A stretch of 64,000 nucleotides of DNA from Nectonema munidae (GCA_030549495.1 JAUIRK010000097.1:901001-965000); one strand, 5' to 3'. Counted from the first letter of the stretch, positions 1 to 10,644 are shown. Notes: a model not told the origin generated them from the sequence alone. Numbers and translations are program-made.

Positions 1-24
1 TTTCTAGCTAAATTCGGTTGTCTG

Positions 25-105
25 GTCACCCTATTCTAGTAATGAAGTTCTCAATACAGAGGCTCTGGGTTCGATTCCCGATAGTGACTATCCTTACCAT
101 CTATG
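25..105 (+). repeat. tRNA-derived SINE fragment
   Basis: GGTTCGATTCC at about 69-79 is a classic pol III B box, preceded by a tRNA-like arm (GAGGCTCTGG). The stretch resembles the tRNA-like head of the better preserved copy at 2486-2618 on the other strand, but it lacks the family's body and CCTTTA tail. It is read as a truncated copy sitting in an intron of POLR1A. Confidence 0.45.
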
Positions 106-180
106 AAAGATTATTCTTCCCTTTGATTCGACATTAACAAATAAAAAATTTATTGGCTATAAAGTAAAAAGGATTTTTAG

Positions 181-334
181 TTCAAAAATTATTGCCGTGG
201 TTATCAAAAGTGCAGTTTCATTTAATTCTAAAAGATTTGTATTGTTCGCTACAGAAAATGATGTGAAGCCATTTATTACGCAGAATGATGACGCTTCTTC
301 TAGCGAAATTTTGAAGATGAATTCTCGAATAGGA
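181..334 (+). CDS. POLR1A: Probable internal exon of RNA polymerase I largest subunit (linker region)
   Basis: This is an open stretch ending in SSSEILKMNSRIG directly before a consensus donor GTAAGT (335-340). Joining it in phase 0 to the strong exon at 413 gives MNSRIG-EVLKSHGFILDYSYD, which reads naturally into the conserved C-terminal part of Pol I subunit A190. The intron between them is only 78 bp and ends in a clean pyrimidine-rich acceptor. The region before the conserved block is an acidic, poorly conserved linker in this family, so homology cannot settle the left edge. Possible acceptors end at 180 (TTTTAG) or 254 (GCTACAG). The exon is inferred from splice sites and phase, and the start is uncertain. 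Confidence 0.45.
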
Positions 335-412
335 GTAAGTGCTTCTTCTAAAATGCCACATTTTTCCAAAGAACAAAAGAACCATATAAATCATTCTTTT
401 TCTTCATTTTAG

Positions 413-493
413 GAAGTTTTGAAGAGTCATGGTTTCATCCTCGATTACTCTTATGACACGAACAAAAGTCTTTGGTGTGAAGTCGTTTTTCGT
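413..493 (+). CDS. POLR1A: RNA polymerase I largest subunit, exon with FILDYSYD block
   Basis: The exon encodes EVLKSHGFILDYSYD followed by TNKSLWCEVVFR (27 residues). This matches the conserved FI-x-DY-x-YD...LWC block near the C terminus of the Pol I catalytic subunit (A190/RPA1), which makes rRNA in the nucleolus. The acceptor is TTCTTCATTTTAG (AG at 411-412). The donor is CGT|GTATTC at 494. Both ends are phase 0, and the next exon at 3584 also starts in phase 0, giving LWCEVVFR-IELSSKK as in animal orthologues (LWC-x-V-x-x-K-x-x-L). It is too short to be noticed as an open reading frame; recognition rests on the motif and the phase match. Confidence 0.85.
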
Positions 494-892
494 GTATTCA
501 TTTCATTTTTTTGGACTGCTCCTATCTCAGTATCTTGCCAAGGAGACCTACATGTCCCGTTAACCCTTATTATTTATATAAGTTCAAGTTATATAAAACT
601 CATAGAAAAAGAAAAGCGGTTAATCTTTTTCAGAATGATGTCTGATAGTAGTTTGCCCTTACATCTTTGTGTATATAACAAGAGACTCCATTTCAATTTC
701 TTGTGATTTTTATGGATCCGCATAAAATTATTTATTTTATGGCTTTTCCCTTGATATGCAGAACCTTAAGAACAGTGAGTTATTAATTTGGTTAAAATCA
801 ATTTATTTTCTAATCATCCAACCAAACTTGCGCGTTTTAGAAGAGACATCGTTCTTGTGTGGACGTTTTGTAGGCATCGTCTAGAATTTTCA

Positions 893-1030
893 CTAGCTTG
901 ATATTTCTTCCCAAAAATCCATCGTTTTGATCAGGTACCTGAAGGATTCTATGGATTCTTTGTAGTAAAAAACCGCATCTTCATTTGATGCAGTGGTGAA
1001 CCAAGAGAGGTCGTCGTCCTGGAGGGATAC
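893..1030 (-). other. Coding-like remnant, unrecognised
   Basis: Read on the minus strand from 1030 to a stop at 893-895, there is an open stretch with normal-looking protein composition (SLQDDDLSWFTTASNEDAVF, then YYKESIESFRYLIKTMDFWE). It has no start codon, and base composition is richer in G+C than the surrounding intron. It could be a piece of a transposase or of another gene nested in the POLR1A intron. I do not recognise a family. Confidence 0.25.
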
Positions 1031-1932
1031 AATTTATTTATATTTGTGCAGTCATGTCTCATTTATTCCAACACTTTGGTTTCCACGCCATTAGTGGGGA
1101 TTAATGATTCGTGGAGTTAAATGAACGCGTAATTTTCAAATATGAATAATGCTCTTTGTGTGTTTATAACTCACGTGTTTGTTTGTCGTATGCTTGTGTG
1201 TTGCTAGTATTGATGAATGCGTGAATATCAAGGTACGTCTTTTGCAACTAAATTGTAAAAAGTCATGTTGTTTTCGAGTAAACTCGACTTGGACTTTGTT
1301 ATTCGCACACACACACACCTCTATTAGCAAAAAATAAACGTCATTTTGTTTATGACTATATTTCAAGACGATACATCATACTGGTTTAGTTACATCTTTT
1401 TTGTGATTTATTTAAACAAATCTTATGTCAGTTGGATTTGGTAGTATTAGATTTCAGTAAAAATATCACTTAAGGAAAATAATTTTTGCGATGTGAAATT
1501 ATAAATGCAAGCAAAGTTGAACTTGTTAACTTTAATCTCTCTTTATCACTACGTTTGTTACATTTTGTAACATTTGAAAACTAATGTTTTCAAGTCTAGA
1601 AATTTTTTTCAATAGTTATTTGGGAATGAATATTTTGATTAGGTATTCGGTTTAAAAGTAAGAATACTCTATTTGCTTAATATTTGAGCAGAGATATTTT
1701 TTATAATGTTCGATTGTTAAATTTTATAAGTAACACTTTACATAATCAAATAACTTTTTTTTAGGAAAATTTGTTGATTATTAAAAAATATAATATCGAA
1801 ACAAAATGTTTCAGTTGTTAAAAATATACTTGATCTATTTATGAGAGCTGTCAGAATTTTATTTGTAGACAGAAATATTCAAAAAAAACGCAATGATTTT
1901 CTTTTCTTGTATACTTTAATTTATGTTAGTTT

Positions 1933-2259
1933 GGTCCCCGGACATTTTGCCCCATTATTTTCATAAGACAGTTCGTCCCATGGACAATTTGCCCCATTAT
2001 TTTCATAAGACATTTTGTTTCATGGATAATTCGCCCCGTTATTTTCATAAGACATTTTGTCTCATGGACAATTCTAAAAAATTAAGAGATAAAATGATTA
2101 ATTTGAAATAATTTAATAGAGATAAAATAAACAAGAATATAAAATTTTTTAATAATTTTACACATATAATAAGCAAAGATGGATGAAACAAATAGCCTAT
2201 GAGACAATTTGTCCGGGGGGGGGGGGCAAAATATCTATGGGGCGAAATGTCTGTCGACC
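1933..2259 (+). mobile_element. MITE with GGTC termini and 8-bp TSD, built on a 42-bp subrepeat
   Basis: The 8-bp direct repeat GTTAGTTT flanks the element (1925-1932 and 2260-2267). The left end GGTCCCCGGACATTTTGCCC and the reverse complement of the right end GGTCGACAGACATTTCGCCC are imperfect terminal inverted repeats. Inside the left half are three head-to-tail 42-bp units (about 1949-2074) beginning GCCCCATTATTTTCATAAG. The right half carries a G12 run. It is non-coding. The 8-bp TSD with GG ends would fit Merlin- or P-type elements, but the superfamily is not assigned. Confidence 0.75.
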
Positions 2260-2485
2260 GTTAGTTTAAATAATTTTTTAATGATAAGGGTTAGCTACTT
2301 TGGCTTTTCCTGCTTATAAAAACTTGAAAATATCAAATAAACTATAATTCTTTATGCCTCCTGAAATTATTCTGAGAAGAGACGGTTACATTTTAAAATA
2401 GTGAAAATTACTTTATTAGTTTATTTTGTTTCCTTTCTCTCTTATGTTAATTATGTAGCAAAATTTTCAATTTTGAGTAAAATAG

Positions 2486-2618
2486 TAAGGTAAAGGTACC
2501 GTGGGCGTGTGATGTACCGCCTATGTCAAACTATGAACAAATTCGTATCGATGAGAAATCGAATCCAGAGCCTTCCGTGCTGAGTCTATCATCTCAACGA
2601 ACCTGCCATGCCACCCAT
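2486..2618 (-). repeat. tRNA-derived SINE
   Basis: On the minus strand this runs from a tRNA-like head (TGGCATGGCAGG resembles an A box; GGATTCGATTTC is a B box) into a body with CATAGTTTGACATAGGCGG and ends in GGTACCTTTACCTTA. The body and the CCTTTA-type tail are shared with copies at 11850-11973 and 49280-49417, which defines a family. It is inserted in a POLR1A intron. Confidence 0.7.
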
Positions 2619-3284
2619 AGAGTAGGCTGAAGTGGATACGTCAAATTAGTTTTCAAAAAACTTAAGTTATGCTCTAAAATTTATTAGTTTTTGTTGAAGC
2701 TTTATAACTTTTTCTGATAGACTTTTTTTCCTTAAAAGTTATTATAAAGGGCAAATCATTTTAAAATGTTAAAAGTTATTTTACTTTTTGTAGCTTGTAT
2801 CAATTTAGCTTTTAAACTATTTTTGAATGATGCAGAGTAAAATGAAATAATGCCATCTTAATTTTTTGTTTTATTTTTGTTTGCACAAACTTCATTTTAT
2901 ACCCTTGCCCCTGAATCAAAACATATAATTCATATAAACATCGCAGGGTGTCTAGTAGACTCTTTGCCTTCAGACTACATTCACTCATAAAACTATTCAA
3001 CCTTCAGTTATTTGTTTTCAGTTGTTTTCCCTATGAATCAAATATCCTTTCATCAATTCCTGTAATGTGCTTGGTAGGCTACTTCATTTTCAAATGAAAA
3101 GCATATTCCACCACCACCCCCCCCCCCTTCACACAATTTTGAATTTTTTTAAACTAGTGTATATTCTGCAAATTTAATTAAAATATTTTCGCTGGAAGTA
3201 TAGTATTTAAATTCACCAAATTTGTAAAAAAAAAGATAAAGTAGTCCTATAAATGTAGGACTTTAGTTATGCGCTGAATACACA

Positions 3285-3396
3285 TTTTAAAGGATTGCTT
3301 GAATATTTGGTCTCCCGTGGTATTTCCAGACCACTAATTTTGAAAATTGCAACGAAAAAATTTCGCCCCCAATAATTTCGAGGATGTGCGCCCCTG
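3285..3396 (-). mobile_element. hAT-like non-autonomous element, partial
   Basis: The right end reads GAGGATGTGCGCCCCTG, whose reverse complement CAGGGGCGCACATCCTC is a hAT-style terminus. About 110 bp, from TTTTAAAGGATTGC to that end, is nearly identical to 35757-35874. Similar ends occur at 31723 and 51716. Confidence 0.5.
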
Positions 3397-3583
3397 CTCT
3401 AAAATTGGTATTTATAATGTAGGCACCCGCAATCCATTTGTCAGATCAACTTGACACTTCATTATCAAAAGGTTGTCAATGCCTTCCCTAGGCAACTGAT
3501 GATCCCTATACATTTCTTAATATAACCAGCGAAAGCCTTTTATCTACCTGTTCACCAATATAAATTCATTATATACCTGCTAG

Positions 3584-3880
3584 ATTGAACTTTCTTCAAA
3601 GAAGCTAAACATCTCAACAATCATTGAAAAGGAAGCGAAGAACGCTCTGCTTTCCTTCAAACAGGGAATCGAGAATGCCGTTCTCAAAAACATCTCCGAG
3701 AGAAGTGAAAGCCAGTCCTCCTCTCCCTCCTACAAATATGAATTGAATCTTCAGGGCTTGAACTTCAATGAAGTGAACAAATTTTCAGATTCTCTAGATT
3801 TGCGGAAGTTGTATTGCAATAGCACTAGGGCTGTGCACGGTGCCTTGGGCATAGAAGCAGCTAGAAGTGTTTTAATTCGC
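3584..3880 (+). CDS. POLR1A: RNA polymerase I largest subunit, exon with GLNFNEV...LDLRKLY block
   Basis: The exon encodes 99 residues, from IELSSKKLNISTIIEKEAKN to ALGIEAARSVLIR. The second half (GLNFNEVNKFSDSLDLRKLY, then the GIEAAR block) matches the conserved Pol I signature, in vertebrates GIN-x-x-E-L-F-x-x-x-x-x-L-D-L-R-R-L-Y...YGIEAA. The acceptor is CTGCTAG (AG at 3582-3583). The donor is CGC|GTAATT at 3881. Both edges are phase 0, and joining to 10038 gives VLIR-EVQNVFNAYGINV, exactly the family's I-x-x-EI-x-x-VF-x-x-YGI-x-V. The peptide has no internal stops and clearly higher GC than the flanking introns. Confidence 0.93.
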
Positions 3881-4477
3881 GTAATTCCTTAATTTTTACA
3901 AACTTTCATCTCCTCACTCTTTTTTTCTACGATTTATTTATCTGCGGCAAGGTGTACACAATAAAGGGGTTTTCGCAGGAATCCATTATCTTAGTGTTAG
4001 GAAAAACCTATCTTTTGCTTTATCTTTCTTAAAAAAATTGCAGGCAATTTAAACGAAATATTTTTCAGCTGAAGGTCCTACATAAAGGCTACTTTTTTGT
4101 CCGTAGACCACCAAAAAACTTAACAGAAGCACTGCATTCAAAGTTATAAACACGTGATATTTATACCTGGCATACATCTATACGCCTAAAAACCATTATT
4201 TTTAATATTTAGAATTTTGATGTATAATTCGACTTGAGCATTCATCTTTTCAATGCGCACGCAATAAAAATACTGAAAAACCAATGGAGAAGGAATTCAA
4301 TCCCACAGTGTAAATATTGGGAAATATACCAAAAAGTAATATTCATCCTATATAAAAATGATATAGGCTCTAGCGTAGCTACTCTAATTCTCAAAAGCCA
4401 CCTTCATTGGTGATGGCATAGGATACCTTACGTTTCAAAATTACTTACTTTCTTTAATTTTGATCATTATCATAATG

Positions 4478-4772
4478 CAGAGCCAGACCCCGCACTACCT
4501 ATTAAATTTTGGGGCGCAAGCCCCCACTCCACCCCACCCCCCACCCCCAGCTAATTTTCAAGCTCCCCTAAAAAAATTTTCATTACTCTAAAAAAATATG
4601 ACATACATCTAGCATTCATAATAATTTCTTTCATGAAAATGTAATCTGTATAGATATGGCTTGACAAATACATCAAATGTTTTCTTTTCGCCTTGAAGCA
4701 GATTAATCTGATAGATCAAAAATTAGCGCCCCAATGAAGCTCCCCTAAAGATTTTTGCTTAGCGCGGGCAAT
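4478..4772 (+). mobile_element. MITE of the CCCGCGCTA family (copy 1)
   Basis: The left end CAGAGCCAGACCCCGCACTA and the inverted right end around TTAGCGCGGGC (4759-4769) form short terminal inverted repeats. The interior (GGGGCGCAAGCCCCC, then C-rich tracts, GCTAATTTTCAAGCTCCCCT) matches the better bounded copy at 54706-55051. The right edge is approximate and no clear target duplication remains here. It lies in the 6.2-kb POLR1A intron. Confidence 0.55.
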
Positions 4773-5604
4773 TAAAGTGGTTGAAAAAAAGATTATGTCG
4801 AATTCTCTATTAGGTATTTTTTAAGAAAGAGAATCATCAAATCGTTAATAACATTTTTTTAAAAATCATCAATTCAGAAAAATTTTTTGAAGCATCCTTT
4901 AATATTTTTGGTTCTTTGCGCATTAATTCCCTATATTATCTAATATAGGGAATAATGAGGATACTGCAATAAATCTATGTGTCAAATAACAAATATTTTT
5001 TCTTATTTTAAACATATGTGAAATTGAGACATTATGCCGTATTGTATATTCGAAATTCGCATTAACGAGTGATAACGACTATAAAAATATTTATTTCCGA
5101 CTTAAATGCGTCGTCGTGTTGTGAAAGTTCGTATTAAAGAGTGTTGAATTTTGTGATAATTTTTTATTTTCCCAAATTTCTATCTGATTCTTTTTCAAAA
5201 AAACAAAAAAAAGTTCAATAGTTTTTTTGTGTCCTTTACTTTAATAATCCGACATATTTTGATTCCGACTCTGGCCCATTTTTTAGCTTTATGTATATAT
5301 GTAACGATAGCTGATTAAACAGCTACCGAAATCCATTATAACCACTGAAAATTACTAGAAGTTCTAGAAGTTGAAACTACTAGACCTTTAACAGGTGAAA
5401 TTATTAAAAATTTCGCTCCAACTAAAAGAAAACTCTTGATTCATCCAATTTTGATAGCAATGATACAGAACCTTCAACATCTATGAAAGAAATGTGTTCT
5501 TATAAAAAAATCTTAAAAAATGAAACTTATTAATTCCAACAATTCTTGTTCCGATACAATTATTGCTGTACCCTAAGAGGTCGAATTAACCAATGATCTA
5601 TTAA

Positions 5605-6002
5605 CCTTAGCAGGACGGAACTTTTTAGAGCAACACTAAGGACGGTTAATGGGAGTTTTACTCCAATTTTTAAAAAAAGTATATTTCTTTTTTTTAATAA
5701 AGCTTTAGCATATCAAAGTCCTTTTAAGAATGTTTTTGTTCAGTTTGATATGTTTCCATGTTTTTTATACGAAAAAAATCAAAAAACTTATTTTAGAATT
5801 AACGCCATCTATAATAAAAAAGAGTTTGTTTTAGTTAACGTCATCTATAATAAAAATAAAAATTGCATTCGAACTTCCATAACGTTTACACTTATTAGAT
5901 ATACATATCTATGAAAAAATTTTAAATTCATCTATTATATTATTTGTTAAATTATTTCAACAAACGCTACTTCATATGCAAAAAAGGCATATTAATCATA
6001 GA
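5605..6002 (+). repeat. Left 398-bp inverted arm of piggyBac-1
   Basis: Bounded by TTAA on the outside (5601-5604) and also on the inside (6003-6006). It contains two subterminal repeats, TTAACGCCATCTATAATAAA (5799) and TTAACGTCATCTATAATAAA (5835). Its reverse complement is 9023-9420. Confidence 0.9.
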
Positions 6003-6119
6003 TTAATATTTAGTTTTTTTCAAATATATAAAAAAAAAAATGAACTAACATTTATTCAACTATTATAAAAATACAACACACGAGTATTATAATAAAAAAT
6101 TCGTAAATATTTACAATTA

Positions 6120-7867
6120 TTATGTGTTTCTGCACTTTTTACACATAAATAAAGTATGGCTTTTACAAATGAATTTTCCACATACACTGCATTTTCGTGT
6201 TCCCCTTTTTCTTGGCCTACAATCAATAAAAGAACAATATCCTCGTCGAACTGATGTAGTTGGGTTCTCGTCAACATCAAAAAACCCGTAAAAAGATAAT
6301 AAGTTTCTGGTAGATAAGCGAGTAAATGAACTTTGACTTCTAATCAACATGCATTTTTCAGCTAAAAGTAGAGAAAGGTGTTTTATAAAGCATTTTCTTC
6401 CTCCTCTTGAAACTGACGGGTATGCATCTGAATCATTAGCTCTCATAATTACCCAGCTATTATTAACTGCAATATCAAGAAAATTTGTAAAAATTGCAAC
6501 TGGCCAACGTCTAGAAGACTTATAACAGCTGTAATTTCTTGCCATTCTGTTAAAAACATCCACTCCAGATTTAAACCTATTATAATCTAGAATAGTTTGA
6601 GGCTTTTTTCTGGGCCCAAAAGTATCTATTTGTGATAGATGTTGACTAGATAACACATAGACTGGTTTGAAGTTTTTTTTAGAATGTTTTTCCGGTATAT
6701 AAACTGTTAACGAAGAGGTTTCTGAATATAAAAATCTACTCTCACAATCATTCAAACCCAGACCTTTTAAATGCGCTGGACGGACTACATGCGGCATGAA
6801 CCTTCTATTACTTCTTACCGTACCACAGATTGTATAGTTTTGATTTTTAGCCCAATTACACAAATCCTGGGACATAAAAAACCTATCTGCATAAATACCA
6901 ATACCGGTCGGTAAGCAAGAAATATTTACCAATCTTTTTACTATATTATTGGGTTTAAAATGATCGCTGTCGTCTAAACCACTTTCATAAATTTCGCTAC
7001 AAAAAACAAAAAAACTGGACGAGTCAACACAGTGATAAATTTTCATACCATATCGACCTGGCTTGGATGGGTCGTATACTTTTATAGGTGACCTGCCTCT
7101 ATACTTGACGAGCTGCTCGTCAATTGTAACGCAATTAGATGGTGACCAATATTTATGAAAGTTTTCGAGGAAAAAATTTTGTAAGTATCTTATCGGAGCT
7201 AATTTATCTAAACTATTTCTTGTAGTTCTTGAATCAAATCTTATAAAGGTACGAATAAGAATGAATACGTCTCTACTGATTGCAGCTTTTAAAAAGGGGT
7301 TCCATACTTTTCAGAAAAAAGATGTTTGACATCAATCTACTGATCTTTAGACTGCCCAATGTAAAGAATACAGGCTAAGTATGCTAGCAAATGTTCCATT
7401 GAAAACCTTTCATATAAACTTTTGAGGTTCTCCAACAAACAATTAGGACTTCTACAAAAAAAACATTTAACTAAATAATGTTTTCTAATAGAAAATTACT
7501 TGTAGTTTTCTTCCATTCTTTCTTTTGTGCAGACAAAAATATGGTTCAAAAGAGATTCAGTGAAAAAAAGATTAAAAATTTTCAAAGGATCTTTCAAATT
7601 TTTTGCCGTATCTTTTGGACCTGGTCTACTTGAGATGATATTAGTTGATGATCTTCTTCCAGAAATCTCTCTCGGTTCCCAAAAAAATTGGGTTCCATCT
7701 GGTGCTACAAGGGACACATCTTCGCAAAGAGCCGTTTCTTCATCGCTTGAATCTGTTTGCCCTTCGCTATCAACTGAATTTTGAATTTCATATTCACTAT
7801 TTGAAAAAACGTCAGAACCAGAGGTTTCTCCTTCATCACTACTTGTATAAAAACTTGAGGAGCTCAT
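6120..7867 (-). pseudogene. piggyBac-type (PGBD4-like) transposase, nearly intact
   Basis: This would encode a cut-and-paste DDD transposase acting at TTAA sites. From the N terminus there is an acidic Ser/Glu/Asp-rich segment (7867-7496), then the linker region, then the catalytic core. The core has all three catalytic aspartates: VTIDEQLVKYRG (about 7120), GIGIYADRFF (about 6900) and FKSGVDVFNRM (about 6560). RRWPVAIFTNFLDIAVNNSW and a C-terminal Cys-rich zinc-binding end (CSFIDC...CSVCGKFIC...CKKC) follow, as is normal for the family. Three lesions are visible: a TAA at 7496-7498, a TAG at 7337-7339, and a one-base slip in the T/A run near 7290. Downstream of that slip the core is open to the natural stop at 6120. 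An intron in place of the first stop cannot be excluded. Confidence 0.9.
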
Positions 7868-8340
7868 AATAAAATTTTGCGAAGTAACTTAGGAAATCCA
7901 AATGAAGATTGTCAAGAAATGGAAGAATTATTACACATACACAAATAAAGCAAGAGAGAGAGTTTTATGTAATCTATACGCGATTCTTCACTATTCATTC
8001 ATGCCAAGGAATTATTTACCAAATGTGGTGAGAAAAAAGATAACAAATGCATAGACAATTATATATGGTTCGTGTAGTCAATGGAACAATTGAGGTCACT
8101 CTAGCCGCATGCGTATTCTCGATAAAAAAATCAATATCAAGTAAGAGTTCTTTGTGTTTGAAATCATATTTTGATTTATTTCTGCGTTGTATGATGTGTC
8201 TTTTATTACCCAGATAATACCATGACACAAATTCAATAAGGAGTCCATTCTCTTCATTTTTTTATTCAAGTACGCAACCATGCGCTGTTCAACAAATCGA
8301 TCTAAAAAGCTTATCTAATTTTTTTAATCTTTTTTACTTT

Positions 8341-8622
8341 TTATAAAATATTTTGCACTGTAGAAAAATAAATTTATAAAAACAAAGTTTTGAATAGTGA
8401 TCAATATAATTTTTTCACAAAACTACATAATCATACGTTTGTTTGTTTTGTTACTTCTTTTTTCTTTGTAAATAAAAAAAATATTATAGTTCTTCTTTTT
8501 AATTTTTTATATATAATATTTTGCACTATGGAAAACAAATTTATGAAAACAAAGTTTTGAATATTGAACAATATAGTTTTTTTCACAAAACTACATATTC
8601 GTACGCTTGTTTGTTTTGTTAT
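8341..8622. repeat. Tandem duplication inside piggyBac-1
   Basis: 8341-8455 and 8509-8622 are diverged direct copies offset by about 168 bp. They share TTTTGCACT, CAAAGTTTTGAATA, CACAAAACTACAT and GTTTGTTTTGTTA. Both are non-coding and lie upstream of the transposase. Confidence 0.7.
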
Positions 8623-8773
8623 TAGCTAATAATGAAAGACTTGCTATAATACCCAAAGCGAAGGAAATAATAGAAACATGATTTTCGAACGTCATGTGTT
8701 TCAAAAATAATCCTCAGAAAAAAATTCTAAAATTGAAATCCACTTCAAATTTATATTTTTATAACTTGTTTAA

Positions 8774-9018
8774 GGTTACAACTTAAGTTTTTCATAAAAA
8801 CATATTAATTTTAGATGGCGTTAAATTTAAATTTCGTATAAATTACTATAAATATTTTTTCATGTGGTGAAAATTTTATATTTATTTTTATCTTTAAAAC
8901 CCATTAAAAAAAATAAAATACCACCACGTTAGCATATCGACTAGCTATATTTTTCTATCAGAAAAAGAGATTTTAAATATTTGCTAGCCAAAAAAAGCCC
9001 TACTCCGTCCTTCTAAGG
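8774..9018 (+). repeat. 245-bp TTAA-bounded module, copy A (inside piggyBac-1)
   Basis: Begins GGTTACAACTTAAG after a TTAA (8770-8773) and ends CTCCGTCCTTCTAAGG before a TTAA (9019-9022). The end resembles the true right end of the element (CCGTCCTGCTAAGG). It is nearly identical to 9425-9669 apart from a homopolymer-length difference. Confidence 0.85.
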
Positions 9019-9022
9019 TTAA

Positions 9023-9420
9023 TCTATGATTAATATGCCTTTTTTGCATATGAAGTAGCGTTTGTTGAAATAATTTAACAAATAATATAATAGATGAATT
9101 TAAAATTTTTTCATAGATATGTATATCTAATAAGTGTAAACGTTATGGAAGTTCGAATGCAATTTTTATTTTTATTATAGATGACGTTAACTAAAACAAA
9201 CTCTTTTTTATTATAGATGGCGTTAATTCTAAAATAAGTTTTTTGATTTTTTTCGTATAAAAAACATGGAAACATATCAAACTGAACAAAAACATTCTTA
9301 AAAGGACTTTGATATGCTAAAGCTTTATTAAAAAAAAGAAATATACTTTTTTTAAAAATTGGAGTAAAACTCCCATTAACCGTCCTTAGTGTTGCTCTAA
9401 AAAGTTCCGTCCTGCTAAGG
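9023..9420 (-). repeat. Right 398-bp inverted arm of piggyBac-1
   Basis: Exact-length inverse of 5605-6002, with TTAA on both sides (9019-9022 and 9421-9424). It carries AGATGACGTTAA (9179) and AGATGGCGTTAA (9215), the mirrored subterminal repeats. Confidence 0.9.
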
Positions 9421-9424
9421 TTAA

Positions 9425-9669
9425 GGTTACAACTTAAGTTTTTCATAAAAACATATTAATTTTAGATGGCGTTAAATTTAAATTTCGTATAAATTACTAT
9501 AAATATTTTTTCATGTGGTGAAAATTTTATATTTATTTTTATCTTTAAAACCCATTAAAAAAAAATAAAATACCACCACGTTAGCATATCGACTAGCTAT
9601 ATTTTTCTATCAGAAAAAGAGATTTTAAATATTTGCTAGCCAAAAAAAGCCCTACTCCGTCCTTCTAAG
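9425..9669 (+). repeat. 245-bp module, copy B (outside piggyBac-1)
   Basis: Direct copy of 8774-9018, starting right after the right-hand target TTAA. Before the piggyBac insertion it would have been preceded by the same TTAA that now lies at 5601. Its right end lacks the TTAA seen after copy A. Confidence 0.85.
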
Positions 9670-10037
9670 AGAAGAAAATAACTTATATATTTTTTGTTTT
9701 TAATACTTTGAAAAAAATGTCTCTTTACTCATTTTGTGTTCTTTTACTTTGGTTTTATAGAACATTTAACTCGCTTTGCTCTAAGATTCTAAAAACCTAA
9801 ATTTTATTTGATCGGTTGCTTTGTGATTTTTCAACTGCTATTTTTTTCACTTCTCCAAAGTTTAATCAATAGACCTTTGCTCTAAACCCGTATCCACGCA
9901 TTCTCATCCCTTCGTTTCTCTAAAAGTATTCGCGAGATGTGAAGCATATATGAATTTATTTTACACGCACTGCTCTTTTCCGCATAAAGCTTTCTTGAAT
10001 GCTCTCAATGTATGAAGCGAGTTTTTATTTTTTTAAG

Positions 10038-10230
10038 GAAGTTCAAAATGTTTTCAATGCGTATGGCATCAACGTCAATTACCGCCATCTTTCATTGATT
10101 GCAGACTACGTCACACAAGAAGGAAATCTACGCCCATTTAACCGTGTTGGCCTGAAATCAAATCCATCGATTCTGCAAAAATTAACATTCGAGTCGTGCT
10201 TTTCGTCACTACAATCTGCCATCATCAGTG
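10038..10230 (+). CDS. POLR1A: RNA polymerase I largest subunit, exon with YGI...RHLSLIADY block
   Basis: The exon encodes EVQNVFNAYGINVNYRHLSL, then IADYVTQEGNLRPFNRVGLK, SNPSILQKLTFESCFSSLQS and AIIS. This is the near-invariant C-terminal cleft region of Pol I largest subunits (YGI-x-VDPRHLSL-x-ADYM...NR-x-G...S-x-LQ-x-MTFET). The acceptor is TTTATTTTTTTAAG (AG at 10036-10037), entering in phase 0 as required by the exon ending at 3880. The donor is G|GTAAGT at 10231. The exon ends with one base of a codon (phase 1), which the next exon at 12521 completes. Three residues differ from the usual DPRH/MTFET core (N-Y-R-H, L-T-F-E-S), yet the frame is open, so it looks functional. Confidence 0.95.
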
Positions 10231-10644
10231 GTAAGTTTTAAAATGACCCCTTGCGTTTTCTTTATCAGCCAAGCAGGCGAGACATCTGAGATTTAGATGT
10301 ACTTGTATATCCGGGATAGTAAGATTGTCACCATAGTATAGGATGTATTTTTTACAGTCCAAATGTTTTAATGATTTATCTTCAGATACTTTTTTAAAAG
10401 GGCAATTTTCAATTTAACTCATTTTTCCTAGTATTTGTAACACGGCATACAATTAGACAATCAAATGTCTAATTTAAATGTTTTTGGCATGTTTTCTTAT
10501 TTATTATTATTCTAATTACAACTTGAAACGATAGGATTTTACTTTTTTGTTATAACATTTTAAAGAATAGAACTGATTAACATGCTATGCAATGAATGTG
10601 ATTTAAAATGTTTATTTATAATTTAATTTATATATTTAGTTGTT

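Larger units (their letters stand above)
5605..9420 (-). mobile_element. piggyBac element, 3.8 kb, TTAA-flanked
   Basis: TTAA lies immediately outside both ends (5601-5604 and 9421-9424), the target duplication specific to piggyBac. The ends are CCTTAGCAGGACGGAAC and its exact inverse. The first and last 398 bp (5605-6002 and 9023-9420) are inverted copies of equal length with no mismatch seen in the parts compared, far longer than the 13- to 19-bp repeats of canonical piggyBac. The interior holds a minus-strand transposase reading frame (6120-7867) with the three catalytic aspartates. It is inserted in the POLR1A intron between the exons at 3880 and 10038, antisense to the gene. The match of the arms suggests a recent insertion or arm-to-arm conversion. 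Confidence 0.93.

Noticed and set aside
60-85. tRNA gene from the GGTTCGATTCC box
   Set aside because: No cloverleaf can be formed around it and the same box heads a SINE family in this window.
157-369. Minus-strand open frame MEKCGILEEALTPIR
   Set aside because: It is antisense to the probable Pol I exon ending at 334, which is supported by splice signals and phase.
9111-9446. 111-residue minus-strand open frame
   Set aside because: It lies in the non-coding inverted arm of piggyBac-1 and occurs again in the other arm; composition is that of repeat DNA.
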